Assembly (NCBI RefSeq): GCF_900176595.1
Contig: NZ_LT838813.1
Span: 4,854,001-4,918,000, forward strand
Reading direction: 5' to 3'
Length of the DNA: 64,000 nt
Source of the DNA: Aquiflexum balticum DSM 16537
GTDB taxonomy: Bacteria; Bacteroidota; Bacteroidia; Cytophagales; Cyclobacteriaceae
Part shown: piece after piece, positions 32,419-41,986 of the stretch
Layout of the letters: every line of letters starts with the position of its first letter
How positions within the stretch are numbered: the first letter of the stretch is position 1
Translations under genes and position numbers: made by a program
The notes under the pieces: model-generated
The model's database searches: none
Seen by the model: only the letters and a program-made list of their open reading frames with translations
Told to the model about the DNA's origin: nothing

Positions 32419-35400
32419 TTACTCTTTAATCAATCGCTTGATCATCAAGATATCTCCAGCTTTCACCTGTACGGTATAGAATCCTGCAGCCAGGCCATCC
32501 AGGTTAAAGGTCTGCACAAAGCTTTCTTCTCTATATGCTTCATTTTCCAGAACCAATCTACCTACTGCATCATAGATGCGGATGGCCACTGTCGCTCCCT
32601 GATCCAGATCCACCATTACCGATGTTTCTTTTTGGGCAGGGTTTGGATAAAGTCGGAATTCGCCTACACTTGGTTCATCTGAAAGCTCCATATCTTCAAA
32701 TGAATTTTCCAACTCCTCATCTGTCGGATCAGTGATCTCCCTCCTGACATCTTTACCTTTGCCTTTGGCCTCGTGAATTGTAATGGATCCACCGCCCAGA
32801 ACAGTCGAAACATCCGAGTTGTCATCCGCGCCCAATCCATTGTCATAGACAATACCTGATGCACCCCAGATTTTGATCCTGAACTGATCCGGATTTGATT
32901 CGCCATTAAAGTTTCCGTCCAAAGCAACCAAGGTGAAATTATATCCCGGAACATCATTGATCGTTCCTTCACCCCTGTAGGTGGCTTTCTTGCCGGAAAT
33001 CACCAAGGTGCCTGATTCATGCAACGTGGACTTGAAGTTTAAATCTCCGGCTTTGAATTGGAATTCAGTATTTCCATCCACACGGTTTGAACCCTTCTTG
33101 TACTTAGATACAAATCCAAAGTTCGCTTTACCTGTTAGGCTTTCGTCTGCCTTGTACGCACCGACAGGAGACATAATCCAACCTCCACCAGTTACGAAGT
33201 TTCCGTTTGGATCAAAAATAGGTAGATAAGCCACTGATTCGACAAGTCCAGTACATTCAACTATAGTAGCTGATACTTTATAGACAACTGGAACGGCACC
33301 TAACTCAGCAGCCAAAACAGTTATTGCTGCAATACCGGAACCATCAGTTAAAGCAGTTTTTTCATAGGTTCCATTATCTAAGGAGAATGTTACCTCTACT
33401 CCCTCCACAGCCGGTGATACAGTTGCTTTTAGAACGGCATCACTTCCTAATGGAACAGGAGTGCCTGACTCAGAAGCATCAATGCTCAGCGCTACATTAT
33501 CGCTGATAGTCACCGTGGCATTGGCATTGGCTGTATTGCCGGCGGCATCTGTTACAGATACAGAAACAATATTTTCTCCCAGGTCGTCGCAATCAAACGT
33601 GAAAACTGTTGGGCTAAACACCAAATCTCCACTGCATTTATCGGTCGCGGCAAAAATATCAGTAGCAAGTAGCGTAACCGTGTTTGTCAAGCCAAGTACT
33701 GCCGTTGGTGTCGGTGTAATCACCGTGATCACCGGGGCTTCACTATCTATTACTGTTACGGTAAAGCTCTTTTGGATGGCTTTATTTCCAGCCGCATCTG
33801 TGGCATCTACAGTTACGGTAGTTGTTCCCACCGGGAAGAAGGCATCTCCCGTTAAAGGAGTCGTGATACGTGTGAAGATATCTTTGCCATCATCAACATT
33901 CATAACTAAGGTAATACCAGAACAATTATCACTGGCGCTGGCAGTGAGGGTAACGATAGCACCACATTGACCGGGATCATTTTCCACCAGAATATTAGCC
34001 GGAACAGTTACTACCGGATCGGTTTTATCTTCCACAGTAATGGTAGTAGTTGCTGTACTGGTTGCACCTTTGCTATCGGTAACCATAAGCGTTACAGAAG
34101 TTGTACCCAAAGAGTAAGGCGCAGCAGGAAACACGCCAAAGGAAATCACATCGCCGTCGGGGTCAAAGGAACCGCCATCAAAATCAGCAGCGGTAGCAAT
34201 ACCCTCACAATTTGCATCTGCAGAGATTGTAAGAGGTTTAGCAACTGCGACCGGAGGCTGGTTGCAAACATCCAATGGGTCGGTAACCTTGACAGTAAAG
34301 CTACAGGCTGTCTCATTACCGTTTCCGTCCCGGATAAAGATGGTGACGGGGACATCGGCCCCGAGGTCATTGCAATCGAAGTTACTTTTGGTGATGCCAA
34401 CGGTACTGGGAGCCGTGGTACAATTATCTGTGTAGGAGGTCAGGATATTGTCGAAGATAAAATTCGCGCTATTGATCGAGAAGGTCCCATCGGCACCAAG
34501 GGCCACTTCGATATTTTGGCAGGTGACGACCGGGGGGGTTGTATCTTTGACGGTAATCGTTGTTGAAGCCTGACTTGTTACAAATCCATCACTCACACTC
34601 AGCTTTACGTTGGTCACACCCAATGGATAAGGTCCAACAGGACTTACTGAGAAGGAAAGCTGATCGCCATCGGCATCAGTCGAACCTCCATCAAAATCAA
34701 CGGCGGTAGCCGAACCCTCACAATTTGCATCGGCAGAGACCGTGAGAGGTTTTGCTACTGCGACTGGTGGCTGGTTGCAAATGGCTATTGGATCGGTTAT
34801 TGTAAGAATGAATGAACTGCTAGTTACATTACCATTAATGTCTTTAATTTTAATAGACATTTCATTGTCTCCAATTTCTTCACAGTCAAAAAATACCTTT
34901 GTTATTTCAATGTCATTTTCACCTTCGAATATTCCACAGTTGTCTTGACTCTTGACAATAATATCCTGAAAAATCAATTCCCTTGAAAGTAAAAAGAATC
35001 CTCCACTTGGCAGTGAATAAGTGACATCTTGAACCACTAAAACTGGAGGGGTAATATCATTGACAGTAACGTTGAAGCTACAGGTAGCCTGATTGCCCGC
35101 TGGATCGGTAGCGGTGTAGATCACTTCTGTTGTGCCCACAGGGAATACCGCACCGGGTTCAAAATTACTGGTGAAGCTCACTGAACCACTGTCGTCCGAG
35201 GCTGTCGGAGCAGTCCAAGTGACTGCGGCGCTGCAAACACCCTCTGCGTTGGACACGCTGATGTCTGTTGGACAGTCGCTGATGACAGGGGCTATGGCAT
35301 CCAAATCCAGACAGAATTCGAAATTATCTATGTTTATATATTGGAAGGCTGATCCCAAAGAAATCTCCAATTGATCGATGAGGATTGTGGAATTATCTGC

Positions 35401-36675
35401 CCCACCTTCTGTCCTTAAATCAAAAATGTAATACCCGCTATTTGCACTAAAGTCTTCCGGGAATCCGGATGATTTTGTAATGGAATAAACTTGGGAACCA
35501 TCTTTCTTTCCAATTACTGTAATACTTCCATCATTTGTAGGATTATTACCATCAGCGTCTGAGGAAAGAAAAACCGCAAATTTCTTTAGGTTGATATCAC
35601 TCGACAGAGAATTGATTACATAAGGCCCAAGTCCTGTATTCAGCAATACATATCGGGACCCATTGATCCCAATTGTAGGTGTTTCTGTATGGACCTCTAA
35701 ATTTCCTGTAATCGAAAAATTATTCGCACCAATAGAAAATGATTTACTGGCATCAGTTTCATCTTCAAAATCCTCGATCAGGCATGGACTAACATGATGT
35801 ATTTGGCCTGAGGTGAAGGCAGCTGTACCGGTTACATTATTTTCATTCGATATGTCCGTACCTGCTTTAATATCCAACCTAATGTTACCTTCACCGGATA
35901 ATCCTGTGATAAGAACCGAATACGTTGCATTTGACCCTGAAACAGAAGCTATTGTTCCGGTAGCAGTTCCAGTATTGGTCAATTCAAAATCATCTACACT
36001 GACATTTTCCGCAATTTTTGAAAATTCTACATTATAAGTAACTGAAGTGGCTGTACTAATCGGAGCACCAATCAGGTTAACCGCCAAAACTGTTGGCGCT
36101 GAATCACTCCCATCCATGAATGGAACATTGTAAGTAACATCATCTAAAATCAAAAAAAGATCCGACCCCTCTATTAAAATATGGTCCACATCAAAAAAAT
36201 CAGGGTCAGTGGCAAAAGTTTTAAGGCCTGAGGTTCCACTATCAAAATTGATGGCTTTTGTACTTCCTACCTGTGCACCGCCCTTAAATGCTTTGATTGT
36301 TCCGGCATCCGATGTCCCCAAAGCATTTGAAATGTCCCGATCCTGAAGCCAAATACTTAAAAACTGAAAAGAGGCATCGTCGGCGCGGGATATTTTCCAG
36401 CCAATGATGCCTCCTATTTCTTGGTTACTGTCATCTAATCCAGGACCAAGGTTTTTTCCTTCATTTATATCTATTCCAATGCAGACCGTGCATGTAGCCG
36501 AAGCACCTTTAATTGCCTCAAACCTCAATTCTCCCTCCACATGCGGATTAGAAAGCCCTTGGTTTTCGGTGTAGCCGTCAAAATTAACGGTAGTTTGCTG
36601 CCCGAAACCTTGCCGGGACCAAGCAAACAAAATCACGATGAATATAAATAATTGTCTTGGGTATACAAGTTTCAT
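32419..36675 (-). CDS. Large secreted HYR-repeat protein with T9SS type A sorting domain
   Basis: A 1,418-residue surface or secreted protein with an N-terminal signal peptide (LFIFIVILFAWSRQGFG). The first 450 residues resemble carbohydrate/lectin-like jelly rolls and end in a cysteine pair. HYR (hyalin-repeat) and PKD-like modules run from about 460 to 1,110, with repeated DxTPPVxxC starts, GTTxVxxTATDPAGN ends and SADANCEG repeats. A NFVTGGGWIMSP beta domain follows. The last 80 residues are a Por_Secre_tail (EFRLYPNPAQKE ... GFYTVQVKAGD ... KRLIKE), the type IX secretion signal. Likely adhesin or matrix protein; no catalytic domain is recognised. Confidence 0.88.
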   Translation of the reverse strand: MKLVYPRQLFIFIVILFAWSRQGFGQQTTVNFDGYTENQGLSNPHVEGELRFEAIKGASATCTVCIGIDINEGKNLGPGLDDSNQEIGGIIGWKISRADDASFQFLSIWLQDRDISNALGTSDAGTIKAFKGGAQVGSTKAINFDSGTSGLKTFATDPDFFDVDHILIEGSDLFLILDDVTYNVPFMDGSDSAPTVLAVNLIGAPISTATSVTYNVEFSKIAENVSVDDFELTNTGTATGTIASVSGSNATYSVLITGLSGEGNIRLDIKAGTDISNENNVTGTAAFTSGQIHHVSPCLIEDFEDETDASKSFSIGANNFSITGNLEVHTETPTIGINGSRYVLLNTGLGPYVINSLSSDINLKKFAVFLSSDADGNNPTNDGSITVIGKKDGSQVYSITKSSGFPEDFSANSGYYIFDLRTEGGADNSTILIDQLEISLGSAFQYINIDNFEFCLDLDAIAPVISDCPTDISVSNAEGVCSAAVTWTAPTASDDSGSVSFTSNFEPGAVFPVGTTEVIYTATDPAGNQATCSFNVTVNDITPPVLVVQDVTYSLPSGGFFLLSRELIFQDIIVKSQDNCGIFEGENDIEITKVFFDCEEIGDNEMSIKIKDINGNVTSSSFILTITDPIAICNQPPVAVAKPLTVSADANCEGSATAVDFDGGSTDADGDQLSFSVSPVGPYPLGVTNVKLSVSDGFVTSQASTTITVKDTTPPVVTCQNIEVALGADGTFSINSANFIFDNILTSYTDNCTTAPSTVGITKSNFDCNDLGADVPVTIFIRDGNGNETACSFTVKVTDPLDVCNQPPVAVAKPLTISADANCEGIATAADFDGGSFDPDGDVISFGVFPAAPYSLGTTSVTLMVTDSKGATSTATTTITVEDKTDPVVTVPANILVENDPGQCGAIVTLTASASDNCSGITLVMNVDDGKDIFTRITTPLTGDAFFPVGTTTVTVDATDAAGNKAIQKSFTVTVIDSEAPVITVITPTPTAVLGLTNTVTLLATDIFAATDKCSGDLVFSPTVFTFDCDDLGENIVSVSVTDAAGNTANANATVTISDNVALSIDASESGTPVPLGSDAVLKATVSPAVEGVEVTFSLDNGTYEKTALTDGSGIAAITVLAAELGAVPVVYKVSATIVECTGLVESVAYLPIFDPNGNFVTGGGWIMSPVGAYKADESLTGKANFGFVSKYKKGSNRVDGNTEFQFKAGDLNFKSTLHESGTLVISGKKATYRGEGTINDVPGYNFTLVALDGNFNGESNPDQFRIKIWGASGIVYDNGLGADDNSDVSTVLGGGSITIHEAKGKGKDVRREITDPTDEELENSFEDMELSDEPSVGEFRLYPNPAQKETSVMVDLDQGATVAIRIYDAVGRLVLENEAYREESFVQTFNLDGLAAGFYTVQVKAGDILMIKRLIKE

Positions 36676-36721
36676 GGCAGTTGCTTTAAAATGATGAAAG
36701 AAATTTATTCAATCTCTGGCC

Positions 36722-37264
36722 TTATGACCTGGAAGGGAAAATACCTTGAAGAGCAATAACATGATTTACTGCCAAATAGGGAGGCATATTGTTGAATGGT
36801 TGCCCCCCTCCTGAATTTCCAACCACGCCAGGAGCCATAGTCCCATTAGCACTTGTAGCATAAGCATCGACCCCTACAGGATCTGCTCCCCGCTCCGGTA
36901 CCACATTAGCATTGGCAGGGTATGCGCCAATAGGATCTGATTGGGTCCCATTTGCTGATGAAGCCTGAATAGGATGGCTATGAGGCGGGAGGTTGCTTAC
37001 CAGTAAAGTGGTAGTAGGTGACCCACTTCTTTCACCCAGAGTATAAGGCGGCAAACCTGGTCCCTGACCCGGATGGAGCGCCATACGTCCCCTAAGATCG
37101 GGCAGCGCAAAGGTTGTTGTACCATTGCCACCATAGGTAGTGCCCAGCAACGAAAATAAAGCTTGATTTTGGGAAATAGATAAAAGCTGACCGTTGCATA
37201 ATGCCCAGCCTCGCGGTGCAAAATCGAAGGCTACCATCATGATTTGTCCTAGAAAAGGTTCCAT
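36722..37264 (-). CDS. Phage tail collar-domain protein (MdpB-like), copy 1
   Basis: A 180-residue protein beginning MEPFLGQIMMVAFDFAPRGWALCNGQLL, then GTTYGGNGTTTFALPDLRGRMALHPGQGPGL and a C-terminal MPPYLAVNHVIALQGIFP. This is the complete tail-collar domain family also annotated as microcystin-dependent protein. No signal peptide is present. In Bacteroidota and cyanobacteria such proteins occur in tandem near surface proteins and in contractile-injection or phage-tail contexts; no other tail gene is seen here. Next to copy 2, 65 bp away. Confidence 0.87.
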   Translation of the reverse strand: MEPFLGQIMMVAFDFAPRGWALCNGQLLSISQNQALFSLLGTTYGGNGTTTFALPDLRGRMALHPGQGPGLPPYTLGERSGSPTTTLLVSNLPPHSHPIQASSANGTQSDPIGAYPANANVVPERGADPVGVDAYATSANGTMAPGVVGNSGGGQPFNNMPPYLAVNHVIALQGIFPSRS

Positions 37265-37329
37265 TTTTTTATTTGTTTAAATTGTAAGAGAATAATTCAA
37301 AAGATAATTTTTATGTTTTTTTCTTGAAT

Positions 37330-37872
37330 TCAAGATCTTGAAGGAAAAATTCCAAAGAGTGCAATAATATAATTCACTGCCAAATAGGGAGGCATATTGT
37401 TGAATGCTTGTCCCCCTCCTGAATTGCCAACCACGCCAGGAGCCATAGTTCCATTAGCACTTGTAGCATAAGCATCGACCCCTACAGGATCTGCTCCCCG
37501 CTCAGGTACCACATTGGCATTGGCGGGGAATGCTCCGCTAGGATTGGATTGGGTTCCATCTGCTGATGAAGCTTGAATTGGATGGTTGTGAGGAGGAATG
37601 TTGTTTACTGATAAAGTGGTAGTGGCTGCCCCCGCTCTTTCACCCAGGCTATAAAAAGGCAAACCTGGTCCCTGACCCACATGGATCGCCATGCGTCCCC
37701 TGAGATCGGGCAGCGCAAAGGTTGTTTGGCCATCTCCCCCATAGGTGGTGCCTATCAATGCGAATAAAGCGTCATTTTCTGAAATTGCTAAGAGAGAACC
37801 GTCACAAAATGCCCAGCCTAGAGGGGCAAAATTGTATGGGGTTTCTATGATTTGTCCTACAAATGGCTCCAT
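37330..37872 (-). CDS. Phage tail collar-domain protein, copy 2
   Basis: A 180-residue tandem paralogue of copy 1 with the same length and the same block order: MEPFVGQIIETPYNFAPLGWAFCDGSLL, GTTYGGDGQTTFALPDLRGRM, and the nearly identical centre PERGADPVGVDAYATSANG. The central 50 residues are more alike than the ends, which suggests gene conversion or recent duplication with divergence at the N-terminus. Confidence 0.87.
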   Translation of the reverse strand: MEPFVGQIIETPYNFAPLGWAFCDGSLLAISENDALFALIGTTYGGDGQTTFALPDLRGRMAIHVGQGPGLPFYSLGERAGAATTTLSVNNIPPHNHPIQASSADGTQSNPSGAFPANANVVPERGADPVGVDAYATSANGTMAPGVVGNSGGGQAFNNMPPYLAVNYIIALFGIFPSRS

Positions 37873-37884
37873 TGTTTTATTTAA

Positions 37885-38676
37885 TTAAATGATGTAGTGA
37901 TTAAAAATTCCTTGATACATGTTAATAGTAGTAACTCCTAAATTTTTGGAATTTTCGGAATGGACTTGAAGGAATACCTCCTGATTATCTTTGTTTCTAA
38001 ATGAAAAGCACTTTGATTTATCTGACTTATCTGAATCTGTAAAAAACCAATCGACATTTTGGCTGTTTTCTACGAAGTCCCTGTAACCCAAATAAGGAAA
38101 AACATCTTTGGGGTTTTCCAACAAACAAATGACCTTATCACATCCTTCATTTTTCAATTCTTGACTTTTTGATTGGATTATGTTGAGAATTTGGGTGATA
38201 CTTTGGTTACTTCCTGTAAATGCTATACCTAATACGCCCATCTTTTCTCCATTCAACTTGATAATCAACTTTTCCTTAAGAGCAGACAATGCGCATCTTG
38301 AACTTTTTTCAAAATTAGAATTGATAAGGGGGTACGGTGTGTCGGCAATTCTCTTTTGCAAATCTTCCTCGGAAAGTTGCAAAAGACTGGGGTCAAAATT
38401 GATCAGCTGGGTAATAGGTTTCGAAGACAAATCAGTCATCATTTCCTTTGCACCGCTATACCTACCAGTACTGACAAAAATCGGGGAAGATTTCCTTACG
38501 TAGCTGGATTCGATGAGATTCCTTATGGTCTCACCATCCATTTCTGAACTGACTTGAACCCAGCTGATTGACTTGGAGTCTCCCAAAGCCAATACTGCCG
38601 AAGGAATAGGAATCAATGCGGAAACCACAGAGGCAGCAATTGATTTCTTTAAAAACAATCTTCTGGAGAAATTCAT
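37885..38676 (-). CDS. Twin-arginine-like secreted protein, 5'-nucleotidase/metallophosphatase-like
   Basis: A 263-residue protein starting with SRRLFLKKSIAASVVSAL, a twin-arginine signal-like sequence. The body has GEKMGVLGIAFTGSNQSITQILNIIQ and ELKNEGCDKVICLLE, which resemble the C-terminal side of UshA-type metallophosphatase domains (KIGVIGLT, LkeeGADVVI-type strand). The expected metal motifs (DxH, GNHE/D) are not visible, so it may be a non-catalytic relative. It is separated from the collar pair by only 12 bp and is probably first in that operon. Confidence 0.5.
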   Translation of the reverse strand: MNFSRRLFLKKSIAASVVSALIPIPSAVLALGDSKSISWVQVSSEMDGETIRNLIESSYVRKSSPIFVSTGRYSGAKEMMTDLSSKPITQLINFDPSLLQLSEEDLQKRIADTPYPLINSNFEKSSRCALSALKEKLIIKLNGEKMGVLGIAFTGSNQSITQILNIIQSKSQELKNEGCDKVICLLENPKDVFPYLGYRDFVENSQNVDWFFTDSDKSDKSKCFSFRNKDNQEVFLQVHSENSKNLGVTTINMYQGIFNHYII

Positions 38677-39178
38677 ATTTGAGGTGTTTATTTTAAGATA
38701 TAACCCATAAATAGCGCGGTTTTCCTACCTATGGACAGTAATTAGGAGATCTTGGAGGTCGGTATAAACCATGTTTAACCCTAATTAAAATTAATGAAAA
38801 TCAAACACCGTAAACCATAACCTAGGACGAACGCCTCCTTTTTCTGTCCCAACGTATGGTTTTATTTCCCCAGAAAAATTGAGCATGAACGGAAACTTCA
38901 AAAACAGGGAATAATTAAATCCTTAAGGAAGACTTCACCCTTAATTGGAAAACTATCTCTTACCTAAAACCTATTTGAATTTAAATTAAAAAAACAAAAG
39001 CCCGACCATCAGATCGGGCTTTATGCTATTATCTTTCTTGAGTTCTCCCCAACTATTATCTATCCACAGATATTAACAAACTATCAAATATGTTTCAGTC
39101 GACAGCCAATCTGTACCTTGATGTGAACCCGGTCATGGTACTTGGTACATGGTACTTGGTACACTCACCTTCTACCCC
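38677..39178. other. Non-coding gap with terminator and a short tandem sequence
   Basis: Contains a terminator-like hairpin at 38,996-39,023. Near 39,137-39,163 is a GGTACTTGGTACATGGTACTTGGTAC-like array of GGTAC(T/A)T(T/G) units. No gene. Confidence 0.6.
38996..39023 (-). terminator. Rho-independent terminator downstream of the M48 protease gene
   Basis: AGCCCGA (38999-39005) pairs with TCGGGCT (39014-39020). On the minus strand it is followed by TTTGTTTTTTT, and on the plus strand by TTTATG. It lies about 155 bp after the M48 stop codon. Confidence 0.6.
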
Positions 39179-39988
39179 CTACTTCACCTTATTACTCTTC
39201 TCATAATACTCCATCGCCTTTGGCATGGCATTGTTCAGTTCATCCTTTCTTCTTTTTGGCCCGGGGTGCGTGGAAAGAAATTCAGGCGGCTCTTCACCTG
39301 TTTTTCCCTGACTCATTCTATCCCAAAAACCGGGAGCTACCCTTGGGTCATATCCGGCCAAAGCCATAAAATTCAGTCCCAACTGATCTGCTTCCAATTC
39401 ATGTGTCCTGGAAAAAGTCAACATACCCAACTGACCGCCTACTCCAAAAGCCTGTAGGAAAAGATTTTGAGTCAAAGTAGGATTTTGCCCCATGGCAGCT
39501 TGGGCTGTTCCGATCAATCCATTGAGCAACATCCCGTTTGACATCCTTTCTCTGCCGTGGTTGGCAATAGCATGGGCTACTTCATGTCCCATGACCACCG
39601 CTACACCCGCTTCATCCTGGCAGATCGGCATGATCCCTGTGTAAAAGGCAACTTTACCGCCGGGCATACACCAGGCATTTACGATGTCATCCTCAATCAG
39701 ATTGAACTCCCAGGCAAAACCCTGTAATTCCTTCTCCAAACCCTGTTCGGTCATGTAAACTTTAACCGCTTCAGCGATCCTTTTCCCTACACGCACCACC
39801 ATTTGGCCTTCTGCTGTATTGGTCACAATTTTATTTTCTTTCAATACATCATTGTATTGGACAAATGCCATGGGCAACAATTCCTCATTGTCGACCAAAA
39901 CCAACTGATTTCTCCCGCTCATGGGAACTTTGGCACAGGAATACATGACGATTCCCAAAGCAAACAGAAAAATTAACTTCTTTAACAT
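39179..39988 (-). CDS. M48-family metalloprotease, lipoprotein
   Basis: A 269-residue protein with a lipobox cysteine at C18 (GIVMYSC), so it is anchored to an envelope membrane. The zinc motif is H135-E-V-A-H139 (VMGHEVAHA) and the third ligand Glu lies in THELEADQLGLNFMALAGYDP. The set VPMSGRNQLVLV and WEFNLIEDD-VNAWCMPGGKVAFYTGI is typical of the peptidase M48 BepA/LoiP group, which takes part in outer-membrane-protein quality control. It diverges from the DUF4442 gene. Confidence 0.92.
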   Translation of the reverse strand: MLKKLIFLFALGIVMYSCAKVPMSGRNQLVLVDNEELLPMAFVQYNDVLKENKIVTNTAEGQMVVRVGKRIAEAVKVYMTEQGLEKELQGFAWEFNLIEDDIVNAWCMPGGKVAFYTGIMPICQDEAGVAVVMGHEVAHAIANHGRERMSNGMLLNGLIGTAQAAMGQNPTLTQNLFLQAFGVGGQLGMLTFSRTHELEADQLGLNFMALAGYDPRVAPGFWDRMSQGKTGEEPPEFLSTHPGPKRRKDELNNAMPKAMEYYEKSNKVK

Positions 39989-40087
39989 ATACTTATATTT
40001 TGCCCGAATTTGACCAAAAAAGATGCCATTTCAAAAAGGGAATTTAATTTTTTGCTTAATTTGACGAACAATAAAATCAAAATTCTT

Positions 40088-40570
40088 ATGACGCCTGAAG
40101 CCAAGAAATACCTGAAAAGAATGAACAACCCTTTTATTTATTGGTGGGCAATGCTTTTCAAATTACCCTCGTTGGTTTTTTGGAGAATAAAGATCAAGAA
40201 AATAACTCCTGAGGAATGTTGGGTGAGCATTCCCTTTTTCTGGAGAAGTCAAAATCCTTTCAAATCCATCTATTTTGCGGCCATGGCAGGTGCCGGGGAA
40301 TTGAGTACCGGGGCGCTGTGTCAGTTGGCTATGGCCGGGAAAGGAAAATTCAGCATGCTGGTGGTGGATTTCCGCGCTGAATACCACAAAAAGGCAAATC
40401 AAAAAATCACCTTTGTCTGTAATCAGGGCAAAGAACTCCACGATCTGATCGATGGCTTAAAGCCCGGCGGTACCGGAACCCTGACCATGATTTCCACCGG
40501 CAAAAACCAAGACGGAGAAGTGGTAGCTAAGTTTTATGTGACTTGGTCGTTTAAGAGGAAGGAAGGATAG
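40088..40570 (+). CDS. DUF4442 domain protein (hotdog-fold thioesterase-like)
   Basis: A protein of about 160 residues counted from ATG 40088 (MTPEAKKYLKRMNNPFIYWW); an in-frame start at 40010 adds 26 residues that look unstructured. The PaaI/DUF4442 pattern is seen in SIYFAAMAGAGELSTGALC (hotdog helix), then the beta strands FSMLVVDFRAEYHKKANQKITFVC and VVAKFYVTWSFKRK. Members are likely acyl-CoA thioesterases of unknown substrate. It stands alone, divergent from the protease. Confidence 0.8.
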   Translation: MTPEAKKYLKRMNNPFIYWWAMLFKLPSLVFWRIKIKKITPEECWVSIPFFWRSQNPFKSIYFAAMAGAGELSTGALCQLAMAGKGKFSMLVVDFRAEYHKKANQKITFVCNQGKELHDLIDGLKPGGTGTLTMISTGKNQDGEVVAKFYVTWSFKRKEG

Positions 40571-40634
40571 GATTTAAGATTTTAGAAGGTAGATTTTAGA
40601 TTTTTGATTTGTTGAAGAGGGGGGCTTGTTGAAT

Positions 40635-40697
40635 CTGAGGTTTTGGGGATTTCCCTAATCAAGATAGCTATCGGGACGGGGCAGGCTTTCACTTCGC
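40635..40697 (+). repeat. 63-bp direct repeat, copy 1
   Basis: Identical to 40,847-40,909. The centre holds ATAGCTAT within GATAGCTATCGGGACGGGG. Confidence 0.9.
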
Positions 40698-40846
40698 TGA
40701 AGGGTTTCTTTTCAAATAATGTATGTGAGTCAGCTAGTTACCCATAATAAATTTGGGGTTTTATACCTTTGAACTGTAAAAATGCATTCAAGGCTGTAAA
40801 GAACTTTGCCTTGTCACCTCGACGTCAGGAGAGGTCTACATCTCCC

Positions 40847-40909
40847 CTGAGGTTTTGGGGATTTCCCTAATCAAGATAGCTATCGGGACGGGGCAGGCTT
40901 TCACTTCGC
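40847..40909 (+). repeat. 63-bp direct repeat, copy 2
   Basis: Identical to 40,635-40,697. The segment just before it (GCCTTGTCACCTCGAC to GGTCTACATC) has a diverged relative at about 43,690-43,730. Confidence 0.9.
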
Positions 40910-41169
40910 AAAAGGTTTCATTCCAAATACCGGATTTGAGAAAGCTCGTTCTGAATGACGGGACCTAAGAATTCACCGAACCAACATCGGTCATCGGTCA
41001 TCCAACATCGGTCATTATTGATAGAAGATAATCCCATAATTCTAAGGAGATTCCTCTCTTCGCTGAAGGTTTCTTGGTAGATTTCGGATTTCATAAAGCT
41101 CGTTCTGAATTACGGGACCTAAGAATTCACTGAGCCAAATCTTAAATCAAAAATCTACCCTCCCCCAAC

Positions 41170-41931
41170 CTAATCTCTCCTCTCCCCGGGAATCTGCCGG
41201 CCATGCCTCATCTTTCTGTCCAGAAAATCTATGAGCAATCGCTCTACCTTTTCATAGTCCATATCGACAAACTGATGGCTGATGTTCTGAAGATTGAATT
41301 CAATGATCAGATCATCCATGTCTTTATTGGTCAGGTTGTATTCTGTTTTTAGGGCGTACATTACTGAATCTGATTGGATGAGCTCCAGATAGTTTTTTTG
41401 CCGGGCCATAAAGGCCAGTTTTCTGGCATATTCGCGCTTTTGGCGTTCACTTTTCATAAAATAGGATATGGGACCGTCCAAGGTAAATCCCGGTTGCAGG
41501 GATTCATTGTTGGCAAGTCCGGAATAAATCTTGCCGGGACCTGCAGGTCTGTCACCCAATCCCCGCATACTGGATTGATTGCCTACCCGAAAGGGGATTA
41601 CAATCTCCTCTCCATACAAATCAAATCTCGGCAGCGTCCTGGCGTCCAGATAAATATCCGTCAGAATATGCCTTTCCTCACCTACTACCAATGTTTTGGG
41701 AATGAAATAAGGACGGTAAACCAAAAGACTGTCCCCTTTTGAAGCTTTGACTCTGAAATAGCCCCTTTCGTTGGTCATGCTGCTGTCACTGTTTTGAAGG
41801 TTGATTACCCATACCTTCTCCAAAAAACCCTTATCCAATCCATCAATGACATTGCCAGTGACAACCTGCGCATTGGAATAATGTTGAAAGCAAATAAAAA
41901 CTATGAAAAGTGTAAAGATATTTTTTTTCAC
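41170..41931 (-). CDS. Secreted carboxypeptidase-regulatory-like (CarboxypepD_reg) protein
   Basis: A 253-residue protein with a signal peptide (FTLFIVFICFQHYSNAQ). Residues about 22-95 are a CarboxypepD_reg-like beta domain: VVTGNVIDGLDKGFLEKVWVINLQNSDSSMTNERGYFRVKASKGDSLLVYRPYF, the start of many Bacteroidota outer-membrane proteins. The remaining 150 residues are soluble and helix-rich. No TonB-dependent receptor part follows. Function unknown; 55 bp after the DUF6503 gene. Confidence 0.72.
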   Translation of the reverse strand: MKKNIFTLFIVFICFQHYSNAQVVTGNVIDGLDKGFLEKVWVINLQNSDSSMTNERGYFRVKASKGDSLLVYRPYFIPKTLVVGEERHILTDIYLDARTLPRFDLYGEEIVIPFRVGNQSSMRGLGDRPAGPGKIYSGLANNESLQPGFTLDGPISYFMKSERQKREYARKLAFMARQKNYLELIQSDSVMYALKTEYNLTNKDMDDLIIEFNLQNISHQFVDMDYEKVERLLIDFLDRKMRHGRQIPGERRD

Positions 41932-41986
41932 CTTGTAAAATTACCCAACACCGATCAACTTGTAAAATTTCAGGAGTTAAAAAATA

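Larger units (their letters stand above)
40571..41169. other. Non-coding gap with direct repeats
   Basis: Contains an exact 63-bp direct repeat (40,635-40,697 and 40,847-40,909) and a second, approximate pair of about 55 bp (about 40,925-40,982 and 41,082-41,136) with CTCGTTCTGAATgACGGGAC landmarks. No gene. Confidence 0.7.

Noticed and set aside
36722-37872. Prophage call from the collar-domain genes
   Set aside because: No capsid, portal, terminase, tail-tube or lysis gene is nearby; the genes are adjacent to host-type secreted proteins.
39137-39163. GGTACTTGGTACATGGTAC array as CRISPR-like repeat
   Set aside because: Units are 7-9 bp without spacers, so it is a microsatellite-like tandem, not a CRISPR array. 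No CRISPR array or cas gene is visible anywhere in the window.
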